A DNA stretch of 64,000 nt from contig CANQBC010000004.1 of NCBI GenBank assembly GCA_947589225.1, forward strand, positions 61,233-125,232. The letters run 5' to 3'. Below the pieces are notes generated by a model. That model searched no databases, had not been told where the DNA came from, and saw only the letters and a list, made by a program, of their open reading frames with translations. This document shows positions 50,911 to 59,374 of this stretch, in pieces. Each line of letters opens with the position of its first letter. Within the stretch, counting starts at the first letter, position 1. Both the position numbers and the translations under genes were made by a program. The DNA comes from an uncultured Oscillospiraceae bacterium (GTDB lineage: Bacteria > Bacillota > Clostridia > Oscillospirales > Oscillospiraceae).

Positions 50911-51214
50911 CGCTCCCGGTGGGGCGCAAAATCCTTTTATGTAATCCCGAATTATTCAAAATCCTTTTCAAGTTGGTCGGCTAATCAAAGGGGTCAATCA
51001 GAAAATTTTTGACTTCCAAATATCCCCAGCGGTGGGGTATAAAACCTAACAATAACCTAACTCGGTAAGCCGGAACACACAGCGAGACGGCATGAAACAT
51101 CAAGAAACACGGCGAAAAGCTACATCAAGCGCAAACGTGAGTGAATCACAATATGTTGTGCTATATATAGTTAAAATGAGGTGACGTACACAATATATTG
51201 TATTTCAGTGAGTT
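50911..51214. other. Non-coding right end of E2
   Basis: No gene. It holds two AAAATCCTTTT copies (about 50928 and 50957), the right arm repeat (51041-51062), and two near-palindromes, CACAATATGTTGTG (51147-51160) and CACAATATATTGTA (51189-51202), 42 bp apart and close to the right attachment site. Confidence 0.7.
51041..51062. repeat. E2 right-end tandem repeat, candidate integrase arm site
   Basis: AACCTAACAATAACCTAACT preceded by AA; one mismatch to 42817-42838; 153 bp inside the right attachment site. Confidence 0.6.
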
Positions 51215-51260
51215 TTGGTAAGGATGAGGTCCCCAGTTCGAATCTGGGTAGCAGCTCCAA
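51215..51260. repeat. tRNA-Thr 3' copy: right attachment of E2 and left attachment of E3
   Basis: 46 bp identical to 42661-42706. The 5' half of the tRNA is absent, so it is not a gene. E3 integrase starts its arm site 74 bp further on, so the site is shared by two tandem elements. Confidence 0.92.
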
Positions 51261-51262
51261 AA

Positions 51263-51296
51263 AATCCCCGAAATCGTGAGATTTCGGGGATTATTG
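51263..51296 (+). terminator. Terminator at the E3 left end
   Basis: AATCCCCGAAATC, GTGA, GATTTCGGGGATT then ATTGTT. Before E2 arrived it would have terminated the tRNA transcript. Confidence 0.8.
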
Positions 51297-51333
51297 TTGT
51301 GATTTTGCGTGAAAAGATGTGGGTCAGACGGGC

Positions 51334-51352
51334 GACCCACACTTTGACCCAC
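51334..51352. repeat. E3 left-end tandem repeat, candidate integrase arm site
   Basis: GACCCACACTTTGACCCAC, two GACCCAC with a 12-bp period, identical to 63897-63915. An inverted GTGGGTCA lies just before it at 51319-51326. Confidence 0.62.
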
Positions 51353-51369
51353 TACGGGACGGGACGCAA

Positions 51370-51401
51370 AAGCACCGGGCAGGACGTGCCCGGTGTTTTT
51401 T
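51370..51401. terminator. Terminator after E3 int
   Basis: CACCGGGCA (51373-51381) pairs with TGCCCGGTG (51387-51395), then TTTTTT on the plus side and CTTTTG on the minus side. Confidence 0.78.
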
Positions 51402-51412
51402 GCTTCTTTTGC

Positions 51413-52564
51413 TTACATCACCTGCTCCATGAAGCTTCCCATCGTCTCCGCGGCCTTGTCCTGCATTTGTCTTGTGGCGTGGGTGTAGGTGCGGAGGGTG
51501 AATCCTGCGTCGTAGTGGCCCAGCATGGTGGAGACGGTTTTGACATCGACGCCGTTCTGGAGAGCCGTGGTGGCGAAGGTATGGCGGAGATCGTGAAAGC
51601 GGATGTGCTCAATCCCGGCGGCTTTGAGGAGCTTTTTGTGGATATTCACCACCGAGTCGGGGTGGTACATCTCACCGGTCAGGGGTGAGGGGAACATGTA
51701 CTTGTTTTCCGGGTGCTTCGCGTGTTCCTCTTTGAGAAGGTCCACGGCGGCCTGTGGGATGGACACCTGGCGAATCGAAGTCTCCGTTTTGGGTTCAGTG
51801 AGGGCGAGGCTCCCGTCAGGGTTGCGGATATATTGTTTGGTGACGGAAATCGTGCGGTTTTCTTCGTTGAGGTCAGACCAGAGAAGGGCGACGATCTCGC
51901 CTTTGCGGAGGCCAGTGGTAAGCTCCAGATAGAACATCGGGAGAACATCACGGTCACGGGCTACGTCCAGATAGGCTTTCATCTTTTCGGGCGGGAGTAT
52001 CTTCATTTCAATCTTTCTTGCTTTTGGCGCGATACAGTCCTCTGTGGGGTTCCGTACAATGAGCCGCTCCTTGACTGCACGTTGAAAGGCGTTGTGTAAC
52101 ATCAGGTGGAGGCTTCGGACGGTGGTGCTGCTGAGTCCGGGCGTCTCATTTTTGCCCCGATGGACACGGCCATTTTCCTGAAGTTCCTTGTATAGTTTCT
52201 GCAAATCACGCCCTGTGAGCTTGCTCAACTTGATGCTGCCGATGCGGGGGATGGTGTAGGTGTTGATCATCAGATCGTAGCGGTTGGCCGTGGCTGTGCG
52301 GACGTTGGGCTTGGCGTAGAGGTCGTACCAAATCTTGAGCCACGTCGCCACCGTGTACTCGTCGGACTTCCCAACGTCCACCTCCTGGCTCTCCGCAATG
52401 GCAAGTCGCAACTTCTGTTTTACCTCGGCTTGGGTCTTGCCAAGGACGTTTTTTACAATCCGTTTGCCGGTGACAGGATCGTGGCCTGCCGTGTATCTTC
52501 CCTCCCAACGCCCATCGGAACGTTTGCGGATGTTACCTTCACCTTGCGCTCTGCGTTTTGCCAT
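51413..52564 (-). CDS. int: Tyrosine integrase of element E3
   Basis: 383 residues from ATG 52564 (AAAAGGAGG 8 bp upstream). Starts AKRRAQGEGNIRKRSDGRWE, the AP2-like arm-binding domain of Tn916/phage integrases, then a core-binding domain (EYTVATWLKIWYDLYAKPNV), and catalytic LTTGLRKGEIVALLW, FHDLRHTFATTAL, MLGHYDAGFTLRTYTH. Acts at tRNA-Thr. It points at the shared attachment copy 153 bp away. Confidence 0.96.
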   Translation of the reverse strand: MAKRRAQGEGNIRKRSDGRWEGRYTAGHDPVTGKRIVKNVLGKTQAEVKQKLRLAIAESQEVDVGKSDEYTVATWLKIWYDLYAKPNVRTATANRYDLMINTYTIPRIGSIKLSKLTGRDLQKLYKELQENGRVHRGKNETPGLSSTTVRSLHLMLHNAFQRAVKERLIVRNPTEDCIAPKARKIEMKILPPEKMKAYLDVARDRDVLPMFYLELTTGLRKGEIVALLWSDLNEENRTISVTKQYIRNPDGSLALTEPKTETSIRQVSIPQAAVDLLKEEHAKHPENKYMFPSPLTGEMYHPDSVVNIHKKLLKAAGIEHIRFHDLRHTFATTALQNGVDVKTVSTMLGHYDAGFTLRTYTHATRQMQDKAAETMGSFMEQVM

Positions 52565-52626
52565 GTAGTAGCCTCCTTTTCCTTTTGTTAGCAACAGAAC
52601 ATACCACACTTTCCGGAAAAAAGCTA

Positions 52627-52833
52627 CTACTTTTTCTCGGAAACTTTTTGCTTTATCCAGAGGATAAAATCTTCCTTTGGTACGATGATTCGGCTACCAA
52701 TGTTCATCGCCGGAAAACCCTCGCTTTTGACTAACTCATAGGCTCCGGCACGGGATATTCCAAGCACCGCCGACACATCTTGGACGGACAGCATCAGGGG
52801 GAGGTCATCGTAGGTTCTGAATTGTTTTTCCAT
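52627..52833 (-). CDS. xis: Excisionase-family HTH protein of E3
   Basis: 68 residues, ATG 52833 with AAGAGGTG upstream. LMLSVQDVSAVLGISRAGAY, then VKSEGFPAMNIGSRIIVPKE: the DNA-binding excisionase (HTH_17) pattern. It precedes int, as usual. Confidence 0.88.
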   Translation of the reverse strand: MEKQFRTYDDLPLMLSVQDVSAVLGISRAGAYELVKSEGFPAMNIGSRIIVPKEDFILWIKQKVSEKK

Positions 52834-52940
52834 GTTTTCACCTCTTTCCGAAGGGCTTTATATTTGTTGCTTATGAGGTCAATTTCCCGCTTCATCTGCG
52901 GGGTCACGCGAAATGCGATTTGTTCCTTGTCCTTTCCCAT
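52794..52940 (-). CDS. Small RHH-like protein of E3
   Basis: 48 residues from ATG 52940 (AAGGAG 6 bp upstream). KDKEQIAFRVTPQMKREIDL resembles an Arc-type beta strand and helix. An in-frame GTG at 53003 overlaps the stop of the preceding small frame (GTGA), so a 69-residue form is also possible. Overlaps xis by 40 bp. Confidence 0.65.
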   Translation of the reverse strand: MGKDKEQIAFRVTPQMKREIDLISNKYKALRKEVKTWKNNSEPTMTSP

Positions 52941-52999
52941 AAATTCTCCTTTGATATAGCTGTTTTCTTTGTCTCCGTAAGCCTTTCGGCCTTGAGATG

Positions 53000-53110
53000 T
53001 CACGTGGACGCTTTTCCCCTCGAAATGATGTCACTCCCGTCCCCACGAAACTGCCCGCACTGCGGGCAGATGTGAGACAACCGACGCTGGTTGTGATGTC
53101 GGTTGTTCAT
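53000..53110 (-). CDS. Possible 36-residue protein with CxxC knuckle
   Basis: ATG 53110; MNNRHHNQRRLSHICPQCGQ, then FRGDGSDIISRGKAST. The stop overlaps the GTG of the next frame. The DNA has strong inverted repeats here (CTGCCCGCACTGCGGGCAG near 53050 and CAACCGAC/GTCGGTTG around 53080-53106), so it may instead be a structured RNA or origin region. The rest of 53111-53241 has no convincing gene. Confidence 0.4.
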   Translation of the reverse strand: MNNRHHNQRRLSHICPQCGQFRGDGSDIISRGKAST

Positions 53111-53241
53111 CCTGCTTCTCGTTTCCCCTCCCCTCCGGGGTCGGAAAAATCCAGAAAAACGGCCCACGTGGGGCTGGGTTTGTCTGACGTGTAAGCGCCC
53201 CATGTAGAGCCTAAGAACCGCACACGCCTCGACACACGGCC

Positions 53242-53619
53242 TCACGACGGAGGTGGTGGAGACGCGGTGCTTTCGACCTGCCGGTACCTCTTTGCGGGTG
53301 CAGTCGCGGTGGCGCTTTGCACCTGCGGCAGGTCGAGGATGTAGTAGGTGTTGTTCGTCTGTCGGCTGTGACCGTCTATCCAATCCTCGTATGTCGCCAC
53401 CCTGCGGATGAACCGCTTCTTGACGAGAGCCGTGACCGCCTTCCTCACCGTGTTCTCTGAGCAGTTGCAGTTGACCGCGATCTTGCCTATGCTCGGCCAG
53501 CAGACACCTTTCCACCCTGCACAGCAGACGAGGTAGTTGTAGACCATGAACTCTGTCGGTGTCAGGTCGTAGTAGAAGATGGCGTTGCTCATTTGGTAGA
53601 AGCGTTCTCCAAGTATCAT
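53242..53619 (-). CDS. Winged-helix replication-initiator-like protein of E3
   Basis: 125 residues, ATG 53619 with GAAAGGAGGA upstream. YYDLTPTEFMVYNYLVCCAG, then WPSIGKIAVNCNCSENTVRK and ALVKKRFIRRVATYEDWIDG: the RepA N-terminal/HTH_36 winged helix found in element replication initiators. C-terminus is Pro/Ser-rich (QVESTASPPPPS). Possibly a DNA-binding initiator or regulator; divergent from the DUF6076 gene. Confidence 0.78.
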   Translation of the reverse strand: MILGERFYQMSNAIFYYDLTPTEFMVYNYLVCCAGWKGVCWPSIGKIAVNCNCSENTVRKAVTALVKKRFIRRVATYEDWIDGHSRQTNNTYYILDLPQVQSATATAPAKRYRQVESTASPPPPS

Positions 53620-53723
53620 GTGTGTCCTCCTTTCAAAAAATATGTATGCTCGTTATTGACTATCTGCTGATGTTAGTGTATAGTCTATTTGAGATGGGAC
53701 TATCATAACACATGACTTCGGAT

Positions 53724-53752
53724 TTGTCAATGCTTCTATTCTTACTTATAGT
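53724..53752 (+). promoter_or_regulatory. Promoter of the DUF6076 gene
   Basis: TTGTCA (53724-53729), 17 bp, TATAGT (53747-53752). TATAGTCTATTT occurs here and again at about 53680-53692, a possible operator shared by the divergent gene. Confidence 0.72.
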
Positions 53753-53775
53753 CTATTTTCAAGGAGGCTGCTCAC

Positions 53776-54507
53776 ATGGATTTTGCTTCGATGACCTTTC
53801 CGCTTACTGTCGATATATCAGGCGTTCAGTATTGGATCGGTGACGAGGGACCGTACAAGTTAGGCATGGCGGCAACGGAGTTTTTGGCTGACGGCAGTGA
53901 CACGGAGACGAGGAAGGAGCTGGAGGAGTTGCTGCGGACCTTCGGGTTCTTACTGTCTCCGTTCACTGATGGGTACGTGGCTGCAGGCAAGCGCTTTGAC
54001 CTGTCGGACCACACAGTTGGGTGTGCGGTGAACTACGGATACCGTCCCATCTCTGGCGGTGCCTATTTCGTGGAGCGGTACACCTTCACCTCTCTGCGGG
54101 ACTTCCTGTTTGTTGAACTGGGGAAGGCAATCCTCAACGGCAACGCGCCGCGCCAGTGTCGGCTGTGCGGGAGGTGGTTCTTCCACGAGAAGAGTGACCG
54201 GACGATCTACTGTGACCGCGTCGCACCCGGCGAGGCGGAGCGCACCTGCCGGGAGGTTGGAGCGAGAGCGTTGTTCGAGAAGAAAATTCAGAACGAGGAC
54301 GCCTGGAAGATCTACAAGAGGGCATACAAGAAATACTACGCCCGCCTCATGAAAGGTACCATGACACAGGAGGAGTTTAAGGCTTGGGCGGACGAGGCCG
54401 CGGCGGAGAGGGACAAGGCGATTAGGCAACTGCAGAGGGAGAACATCAGCGAGGTGTTGATGGCGGAGATATTCGGAGAGCTGAGGGAGAGGTTGAACAG
54501 GAAATAG
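53776..54507 (+). CDS. DUF6076-like protein with Cys cluster
   Basis: 243 residues, ATG 53776 with CAAGGAGG upstream. The N-terminal 130 residues are unrecognised; then RQCRLCGRWFFHEKSDRTIY with CDRVAPGEAERTCREVGARA, a CGNR-like zinc knuckle (Cys-x2-Cys ... Cys ... Cys). The end is charged and helical. DUF6076 proteins of this shape are frequent in clostridial mobile elements; function unknown. Confidence 0.75.
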   Translation: MDFASMTFPLTVDISGVQYWIGDEGPYKLGMAATEFLADGSDTETRKELEELLRTFGFLLSPFTDGYVAAGKRFDLSDHTVGCAVNYGYRPISGGAYFVERYTFTSLRDFLFVELGKAILNGNAPRQCRLCGRWFFHEKSDRTIYCDRVAPGEAERTCREVGARALFEKKIQNEDAWKIYKRAYKKYYARLMKGTMTQEEFKAWADEAAAERDKAIRQLQRENISEVLMAEIFGELRERLNRK

Positions 54508-54521
54508 AGCTGTACGCAAAC

Positions 54522-54558
54522 CCCGCCCGGAGCAATGAGGCTCCGGGCGGGTTCATAT
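54522..54558 (+). terminator. Terminator after the DUF6076 gene
   Basis: CCCGCCCGGAG (54522-54532) pairs with CTCCGGGCGGG (54541-54551), then TTCATAT. Confidence 0.75.
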
Positions 54559-54612
54559 AAGAAATTTTTTAAGTCACAAATGTACAGCTGTATATCGCCG
54601 TCCAAAATGTTA

Positions 54613-54641
54613 TTGCTACTCGTGTCGCTTTTTGGTATAAT
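54613..54641 (+). promoter_or_regulatory. Promoter of the type I restriction-modification operon
   Basis: TTGCTA (54613-54618), 17 bp, TATAAT (54636-54641) with extended TGG before it. Confidence 0.8.
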
Positions 54642-54695
54642 CAATATGCAAGAGTGTTTAGATACATCACAAAACGAGTCAGGGAGGTCTGCTGG

Positions 54696-57434
54696 ATGTC
54701 GCCAGAGGAAAAAGCGCGTCAGGTTATTGATACCCGGCTGGAGCAATCCGGTTGGATTTTGCAGGATCTACGAAATATCAATCCAATGGCGTCCATCGGT
54801 GTTGCTGTCCGTGAATACACCACCAGCACCGGGCCAGTCGATTACGCCCTTTTCGTGGATGGGAAGCCTGTCGGCGTGGTGGAAGCGAAAAAGCGGAACG
54901 CGGGAGAGAGTATTACAACCGTGGAGGAGCAATCCGCCCGTTATGCCACGAGTACCTTCAAGTGGATCAAGGGGCAGTATTCTATCCGCTTCGCTTACGA
55001 GGCGACAGATAAGCTGATCCGCTTTACGGATTACCGGGACATCAAATTCCGCTCGCGGCAGGTCTTCTCCTTCCACCGGCCGGAGACGTTGCGGGCGCTC
55101 CTGGCACAGCCGGACACGGTGCGCAACAACATGAAGCGCTTCCCGCCCCTGGATGCGACGGGCTTTCGCAAATGCCAGGTCGAGGCGATTCGGAATCTGG
55201 ACAAGTCGTTTGCCCAGAACAGGCCAAAGGCGCTGGTGCAGATGGCCACAGGCGCGGGCAAAACCTTCACTGCCATCACCGCCGCTTACCGCCTGCTGAA
55301 ATACGGCAAGATGAACCGCATACTGTTTCTGGTGGACACCCGTTCCCTGGGTGAGCAGGCGGAGCGGGAATTTCTCGCTTATACCCCCAACGACGATCCG
55401 CGCTCCTTCTCCCAGCTATATGGTGTACGCAGACTGAAATCGTCCTATATCCCCTCCGATGTGCAGATTTGCATCAGCACCATTCAGCGGATGTACTCCA
55501 TTCTGAGGGGCGTGGAATTGGACGAGTCGGCGGAGGAGACGCCCTTCGCCGAATATCAGACCGCCGACAGTAAGCCACCGAAAGAGGTGGTCTACAACGA
55601 AAAATACCCGCCCGAATTTTTTGACTGCATCATTGTGGACGAGTGTCACCGTTCCATCTACAACGTGTGGAGCCAGGTGCTTACATACTTTGACGCTTTT
55701 ATTATTGGACTGACCGCCACGCCGGATAAGCGCACCTTTGCGTTCTTCGACCAGAATATTGTCAGCGAATATTCCCGTGAACAGGCAATTATCGACGGCG
55801 TAAACGTGGGAGAGGACATTTTCCTGATTGAAACCGACGTCACTAAAAACGGAGCGCACCTGATGAAGCAGGTCATCGAATACCGCAACCGCCTGTCCCG
55901 TGAAAAACGCTGGCAGCAGATGGACGAGGACATCGACTATGTGCCGTCTCAGCTTGACCGGGACATCGTGAATCCCAGTCAGATCCGCACGGTGATCCGC
56001 ACCTTCCGGGAAAACCTCTTTACGACGCTGTTCCCACGCCGGAAAGAGGTGCCGAAAACGCTGATTTTTGCCAAGACTGACAGCCACGCTGACGACATCG
56101 TACAAATCGTCCGGGAGGAGTTCGGAGAGGGCAATGACTTCTGCCGTAAGATCACCTATGCGGCGGAGGAGCCGGAATCGGTTCTGAGCTCGTTCCGAAA
56201 TGGCTACTATCCCCGCATCGCCGTCACGGTGGACATGATCGCTACCGGCACGGACGTGAAGCCCATTGAGTGCCTGGTCTTCATGCGGGACGTGCGGAGC
56301 AAGAACTACTTTGAGCAGATGAAGGGTCGTGGCACCCGCACGCTGAACAAGGATGATCTGCAGAAGGTCACCCCCTCCGCCACGGAAAACAAGGACCGCT
56401 TTGTCATCGTGGACGCCGTGGGCGTGACAAGCTCCAAGAAGTGCGACACCCGGCCTCTGGAACGCAAGCCCACGGTCAGCCTGAAGGAGCTGATGATGAA
56501 CGTCACACTGGGGGCGAGGGATGAGGACACCTTGACTTCTCTCGCCAATCGGATCATCCGGCTCAACAGTCAGATGACAAACGCGGAACGCAAACAGTTT
56601 GAAACCACCGTCGGCGTAAGTGCCGGGCAGGCGGCAGAAAATCTGCTGAACGCCTTTGACGAGGACGTGATCCGAGAGACGGCGCAGACGCTTTCCGGGG
56701 CAGACGAACCAACGGTGGAGCAGATCAACGCAGCTCAGAAAGAACTGGCCCAGGAGGCGGCGGCCCCGTATTGCGATCCAGAGGTCAGAGATTTTATCGA
56801 GAATGTGCGACGCAGCCATGAGCAGATCATCGACAATGTCAATCTTGACACGGTGCTTTTTGCCGGATTCGACGCGCAGAAAGAGGAAAACGCCGACCGG
56901 GTAATCAGAACCTTCCGGGGATTTATTGAGGAAAACAAAGACGAGATCATCGCTCTGCGAATCGTTTACAGCGAGGTGTACAAGGACCGGCCCATGGTGA
57001 TCGGCCAACTCAAAGCGCTATATGAAAAGCTGAAAGCCAAGGGCGTCACCGTTGAGCGGCTGTGGGATTGCTACGCCATCAAAAAGCCGGATAAGGTCAA
57101 GCGCGGTACGACGGCACAGCTTACCGACCTTGTCTCTATCATACGGTTCGAGATGGGGTACACGGATCGGCTCACGCCTTTTGCCGACCGGGTGAATTAC
57201 AACTTCATGCAGTGGACGCTCCGCCGCAACGCCGGCGCGGTACATTTTACCGATGAGCAGATGGAGTGGCTGCGCCTGGTCAAGGATCACATCGCAGCGT
57301 CGCTGAGCATTGAGGAGAGTGACCTGGAGCTGAGCCCCTTTGACCGCAAGGGCGGCCTGGGGAGGTTCTATGAGGTGTTCGGGGAACAGTACGAGGCAGT
57401 CCTGGCAGAGATGAATAGGGAATTGGTGGCGTAA
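54696..57434 (+). CDS. hsdR: Type I restriction enzyme subunit R (HsdR)
   Basis: 912 residues from ATG 54696 (AGGGAGG upstream). N-terminal nuclease with the PD-(D/E)xK pattern Asp49 ... Glu63-x-Lys65 (VDYALFVDGKPVGVVEAKKR). Superfamily 2 translocase: Walker A MATGAGKTFTAITAA near 183, DECHRS near 310, GLTATPDK, and TGTDVKPIECLVFMR in the second RecA fold. The C-terminal part (LELSPFDRKGGLGRFYEVFG) binds the methylase core. It cleaves unmodified DNA after ATP-driven translocation. First gene of hsdR-hsdS-(proteasome-like)-hsdM. Confidence 0.96.
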   Translation: MSPEEKARQVIDTRLEQSGWILQDLRNINPMASIGVAVREYTTSTGPVDYALFVDGKPVGVVEAKKRNAGESITTVEEQSARYATSTFKWIKGQYSIRFAYEATDKLIRFTDYRDIKFRSRQVFSFHRPETLRALLAQPDTVRNNMKRFPPLDATGFRKCQVEAIRNLDKSFAQNRPKALVQMATGAGKTFTAITAAYRLLKYGKMNRILFLVDTRSLGEQAEREFLAYTPNDDPRSFSQLYGVRRLKSSYIPSDVQICISTIQRMYSILRGVELDESAEETPFAEYQTADSKPPKEVVYNEKYPPEFFDCIIVDECHRSIYNVWSQVLTYFDAFIIGLTATPDKRTFAFFDQNIVSEYSREQAIIDGVNVGEDIFLIETDVTKNGAHLMKQVIEYRNRLSREKRWQQMDEDIDYVPSQLDRDIVNPSQIRTVIRTFRENLFTTLFPRRKEVPKTLIFAKTDSHADDIVQIVREEFGEGNDFCRKITYAAEEPESVLSSFRNGYYPRIAVTVDMIATGTDVKPIECLVFMRDVRSKNYFEQMKGRGTRTLNKDDLQKVTPSATENKDRFVIVDAVGVTSSKKCDTRPLERKPTVSLKELMMNVTLGARDEDTLTSLANRIIRLNSQMTNAERKQFETTVGVSAGQAAENLLNAFDEDVIRETAQTLSGADEPTVEQINAAQKELAQEAAAPYCDPEVRDFIENVRRSHEQIIDNVNLDTVLFAGFDAQKEENADRVIRTFRGFIEENKDEIIALRIVYSEVYKDRPMVIGQLKALYEKLKAKGVTVERLWDCYAIKKPDKVKRGTTAQLTDLVSIIRFEMGYTDRLTPFADRVNYNFMQWTLRRNAGAVHFTDEQMEWLRLVKDHIAASLSIEESDLELSPFDRKGGLGRFYEVFGEQYEAVLAEMNRELVA

Positions 57435-57447
57435 AGGAGGACTGACG

Positions 57448-58602
57448 ATGAAGCGTATTGCGCTCGGCAAGATTCTTCATATGGAAAAAGGCAAAAAGCC
57501 CGCATTGCAAAGCAAAACGCCACAAAGTGGTTACCTTCCATATGTGGACATAAAAGCTTTTGAAAAAGGCATCATAGACAATTACGCAACTGTCGAAAAG
57601 AGCTTGCTCTGTGAAGATGGTGACTTGCTTATTGTCTGTGACGGCTCTCGCTCTGGACTTACCGGAAAAGCAGTAAAAGGGGTTGTTGGTTCGACCTTAG
57701 CAAGAATATCCGCCGATGGTCTTTCCACAGAGTACCTTCGTTATTTCATTCAAAGTATATATACTTTGCTCAATACACAAAAAAAGGGGACGGGGACACC
57801 TCACCTGAACGTCGATATTATGAAAAAAGCGGAAATCACTGTCCCCCCTCTCCCCGAGCAGGAGCGCATCGTTGCCCGCATTGAGGAGCTGTTTTCTCAG
57901 CTGGACAACGGCGTGGAAACATTGAAAAAGGCAACACAGCAGCTGGCGGTGTACCGGCAGGCGGTGCTGAAAGAGGCGTTTGAGGGGAACTATCGGAAAA
58001 TACGGTTAAATCAAATATCTCAGGTAATTAGTGGGTATGCATTTAAAAGCAAAAAATATTCCGAAAGAGGAAAATATGTGGTTGTCAAAATTGGTAATGT
58101 AAAAACATTTCGATTTGATTTCAGCCGCGATTTTACACGCACTTTAGAGGATAACGAGGAAATACTAAAGAGGTATCTATTGAAATATGGAGACTGCTTA
58201 ATTACACTCACAGGGACTCGTGGGAAAAGAGACTATGGATTTGTTGCTATGGTCGATGGGCAAACCAATTTTCTTTTGAATCAGCGCGTTGCTGCATTAC
58301 GCTTTGATCAGGCCATTGCGTTTCCAAAATTTTATCAGTATTATCTCTCTTCTCCTTCATTCAGAAACTCGTTTTTCTCTTACGAAACTGGGAATGTGGG
58401 TCAGGGAAATGTCGGCATCAAAGCACTATCTGAGCCGGTAGTTATTTGTCCACCAATTGAAACACAGTATGAAATCACTAAAACGATAGAATCTCGTCTA
58501 TCTGTCTGCGACAGTATCGAGCAAACCATTGACACCGCCTTGCAGCAGGCCGAAGCTCTGCGGCAGAGTATTTTGAAAAAGGCATTTGAGAGACAACACT
58601 GA
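57448..58602 (+). CDS. hsdS: Type I specificity subunit S (HsdS)
   Basis: 384 residues, ATG 57448 with AAAGGAGG. Two target-recognition domains (about 1-135 and 185-330), each followed by a conserved helix: PPLPEQERIVARIEELFSQL and PPIETQYEITKTIESRLSVC. These set the two half-sites of the recognition sequence and their spacing. TRD2 is AT-rich compared with hsdR and the central helices, the usual sign of domain swapping. Confidence 0.95.
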   Translation: MKRIALGKILHMEKGKKPALQSKTPQSGYLPYVDIKAFEKGIIDNYATVEKSLLCEDGDLLIVCDGSRSGLTGKAVKGVVGSTLARISADGLSTEYLRYFIQSIYTLLNTQKKGTGTPHLNVDIMKKAEITVPPLPEQERIVARIEELFSQLDNGVETLKKATQQLAVYRQAVLKEAFEGNYRKIRLNQISQVISGYAFKSKKYSERGKYVVVKIGNVKTFRFDFSRDFTRTLEDNEEILKRYLLKYGDCLITLTGTRGKRDYGFVAMVDGQTNFLLNQRVAALRFDQAIAFPKFYQYYLSSPSFRNSFFSYETGNVGQGNVGIKALSEPVVICPPIETQYEITKTIESRLSVCDSIEQTIDTALQQAEALRQSILKKAFERQH

Positions 58603-58616
58603 ACAGGAGGGAAATT

Positions 58617-59363
58617 ATGTCGTTGATAATTACAATTCATACCAACGAAGGGATTGTTATGGCAAGCGATAGCCGTACTACATTTAGCAAACAAGATTTC
58701 AGCCCACTTCCTGGAGGAAAAGGTGCAATTATTACCAATCAACAAGGAATCCATTATTCAGATACCACATATAAAACCTTTGTTGCGTCTAATAATGCTG
58801 GAATATCTACATGCGGAGATGCTGCAATTAGAGGGAAACCTATTGCCGGATATATCGAAGATTTTATACACAACAATATTGCTCCAAAAACCAGAATCTC
58901 AGAAATTCCTCAAATGCTTATGGAAAAATTTCGTGCTTTTTCTCCCGTTCCCAATATTATCTTTCATGTTGCCGGATATGAGCTGGAAGAAGAAATCCCA
59001 ACCCAAAAGTTTTACAGAGTATTCATTTTTACGGAACAAATTATTGAAATTGATGTGTTATCGCAGGGGGCGGCGTGGAACGGTGAAACCGAGATTCTGT
59101 CAAGAATAATAAGTACATATTGGACTGAAAACCGAGCAAAGGAAGGGGAAGTTACATATGTTAAACACGATGCTCCTCAAATACCGTGGAATTTCTTTTC
59201 TTTGCAGGATGCTATCGATTTTTCTACATATGCCATGAAAACAACAATTGAAACAATGCGTTTTCAAGAACGCCCCAAAACGGTTGGCGGGCCTATCGAT
59301 ATTCTGGTAATTAAACCAGCTGGCGCACGATGGATTGCGCGAAAAGAATTACATGCAAATTGA
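58617..59363 (+). CDS. Proteasome-fold (Ntn-hydrolase) protein inside the hsd operon
   Basis: 248 residues, ATG 58617 behind GGAGGG. The N-terminus M-S-L-I-I-T-I-H-T-N-E-G-I-V-M-A-S-D-S-R aligns with proteasome beta subunits (T-T-x-x-x-x-x-x-x-x-G-x-x-x-A-x-D-S-R). After Met removal Ser takes the place of Thr1, Asp17 is conserved, and Lys in TTYKTFVASNNAGISTCGDA takes the place of Lys33 after a 19-residue insertion. The GISTCGDAAIRG turn matches the G-x-A-G-x-x-A-D region. The C-terminal 100 residues are less alike. It is 14 bp after hsdS and 11 bp before hsdM, so translated with them. AT-rich, unlike hsdR and hsdM. Confidence 0.75.
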   Translation: MSLIITIHTNEGIVMASDSRTTFSKQDFSPLPGGKGAIITNQQGIHYSDTTYKTFVASNNAGISTCGDAAIRGKPIAGYIEDFIHNNIAPKTRISEIPQMLMEKFRAFSPVPNIIFHVAGYELEEEIPTQKFYRVFIFTEQIIEIDVLSQGAAWNGETEILSRIISTYWTENRAKEGEVTYVKHDAPQIPWNFFSLQDAIDFSTYAMKTTIETMRFQERPKTVGGPIDILVIKPAGARWIARKELHAN

Positions 59364-59374
59364 GGAGGCTCATT

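Noticed and set aside
51161..51352. Minus-strand frame across the shared attachment site
   Set aside because: Antisense of the tRNA-Thr fragment; no ribosome site.
53111..53515. 5' part of a long minus-strand frame opposite or beside the winged-helix gene
   Set aside because: Out-of-frame shadow of the 125-residue protein; only its last 36 codons (53000-53110) have an ATG and coupling and are listed with low confidence.
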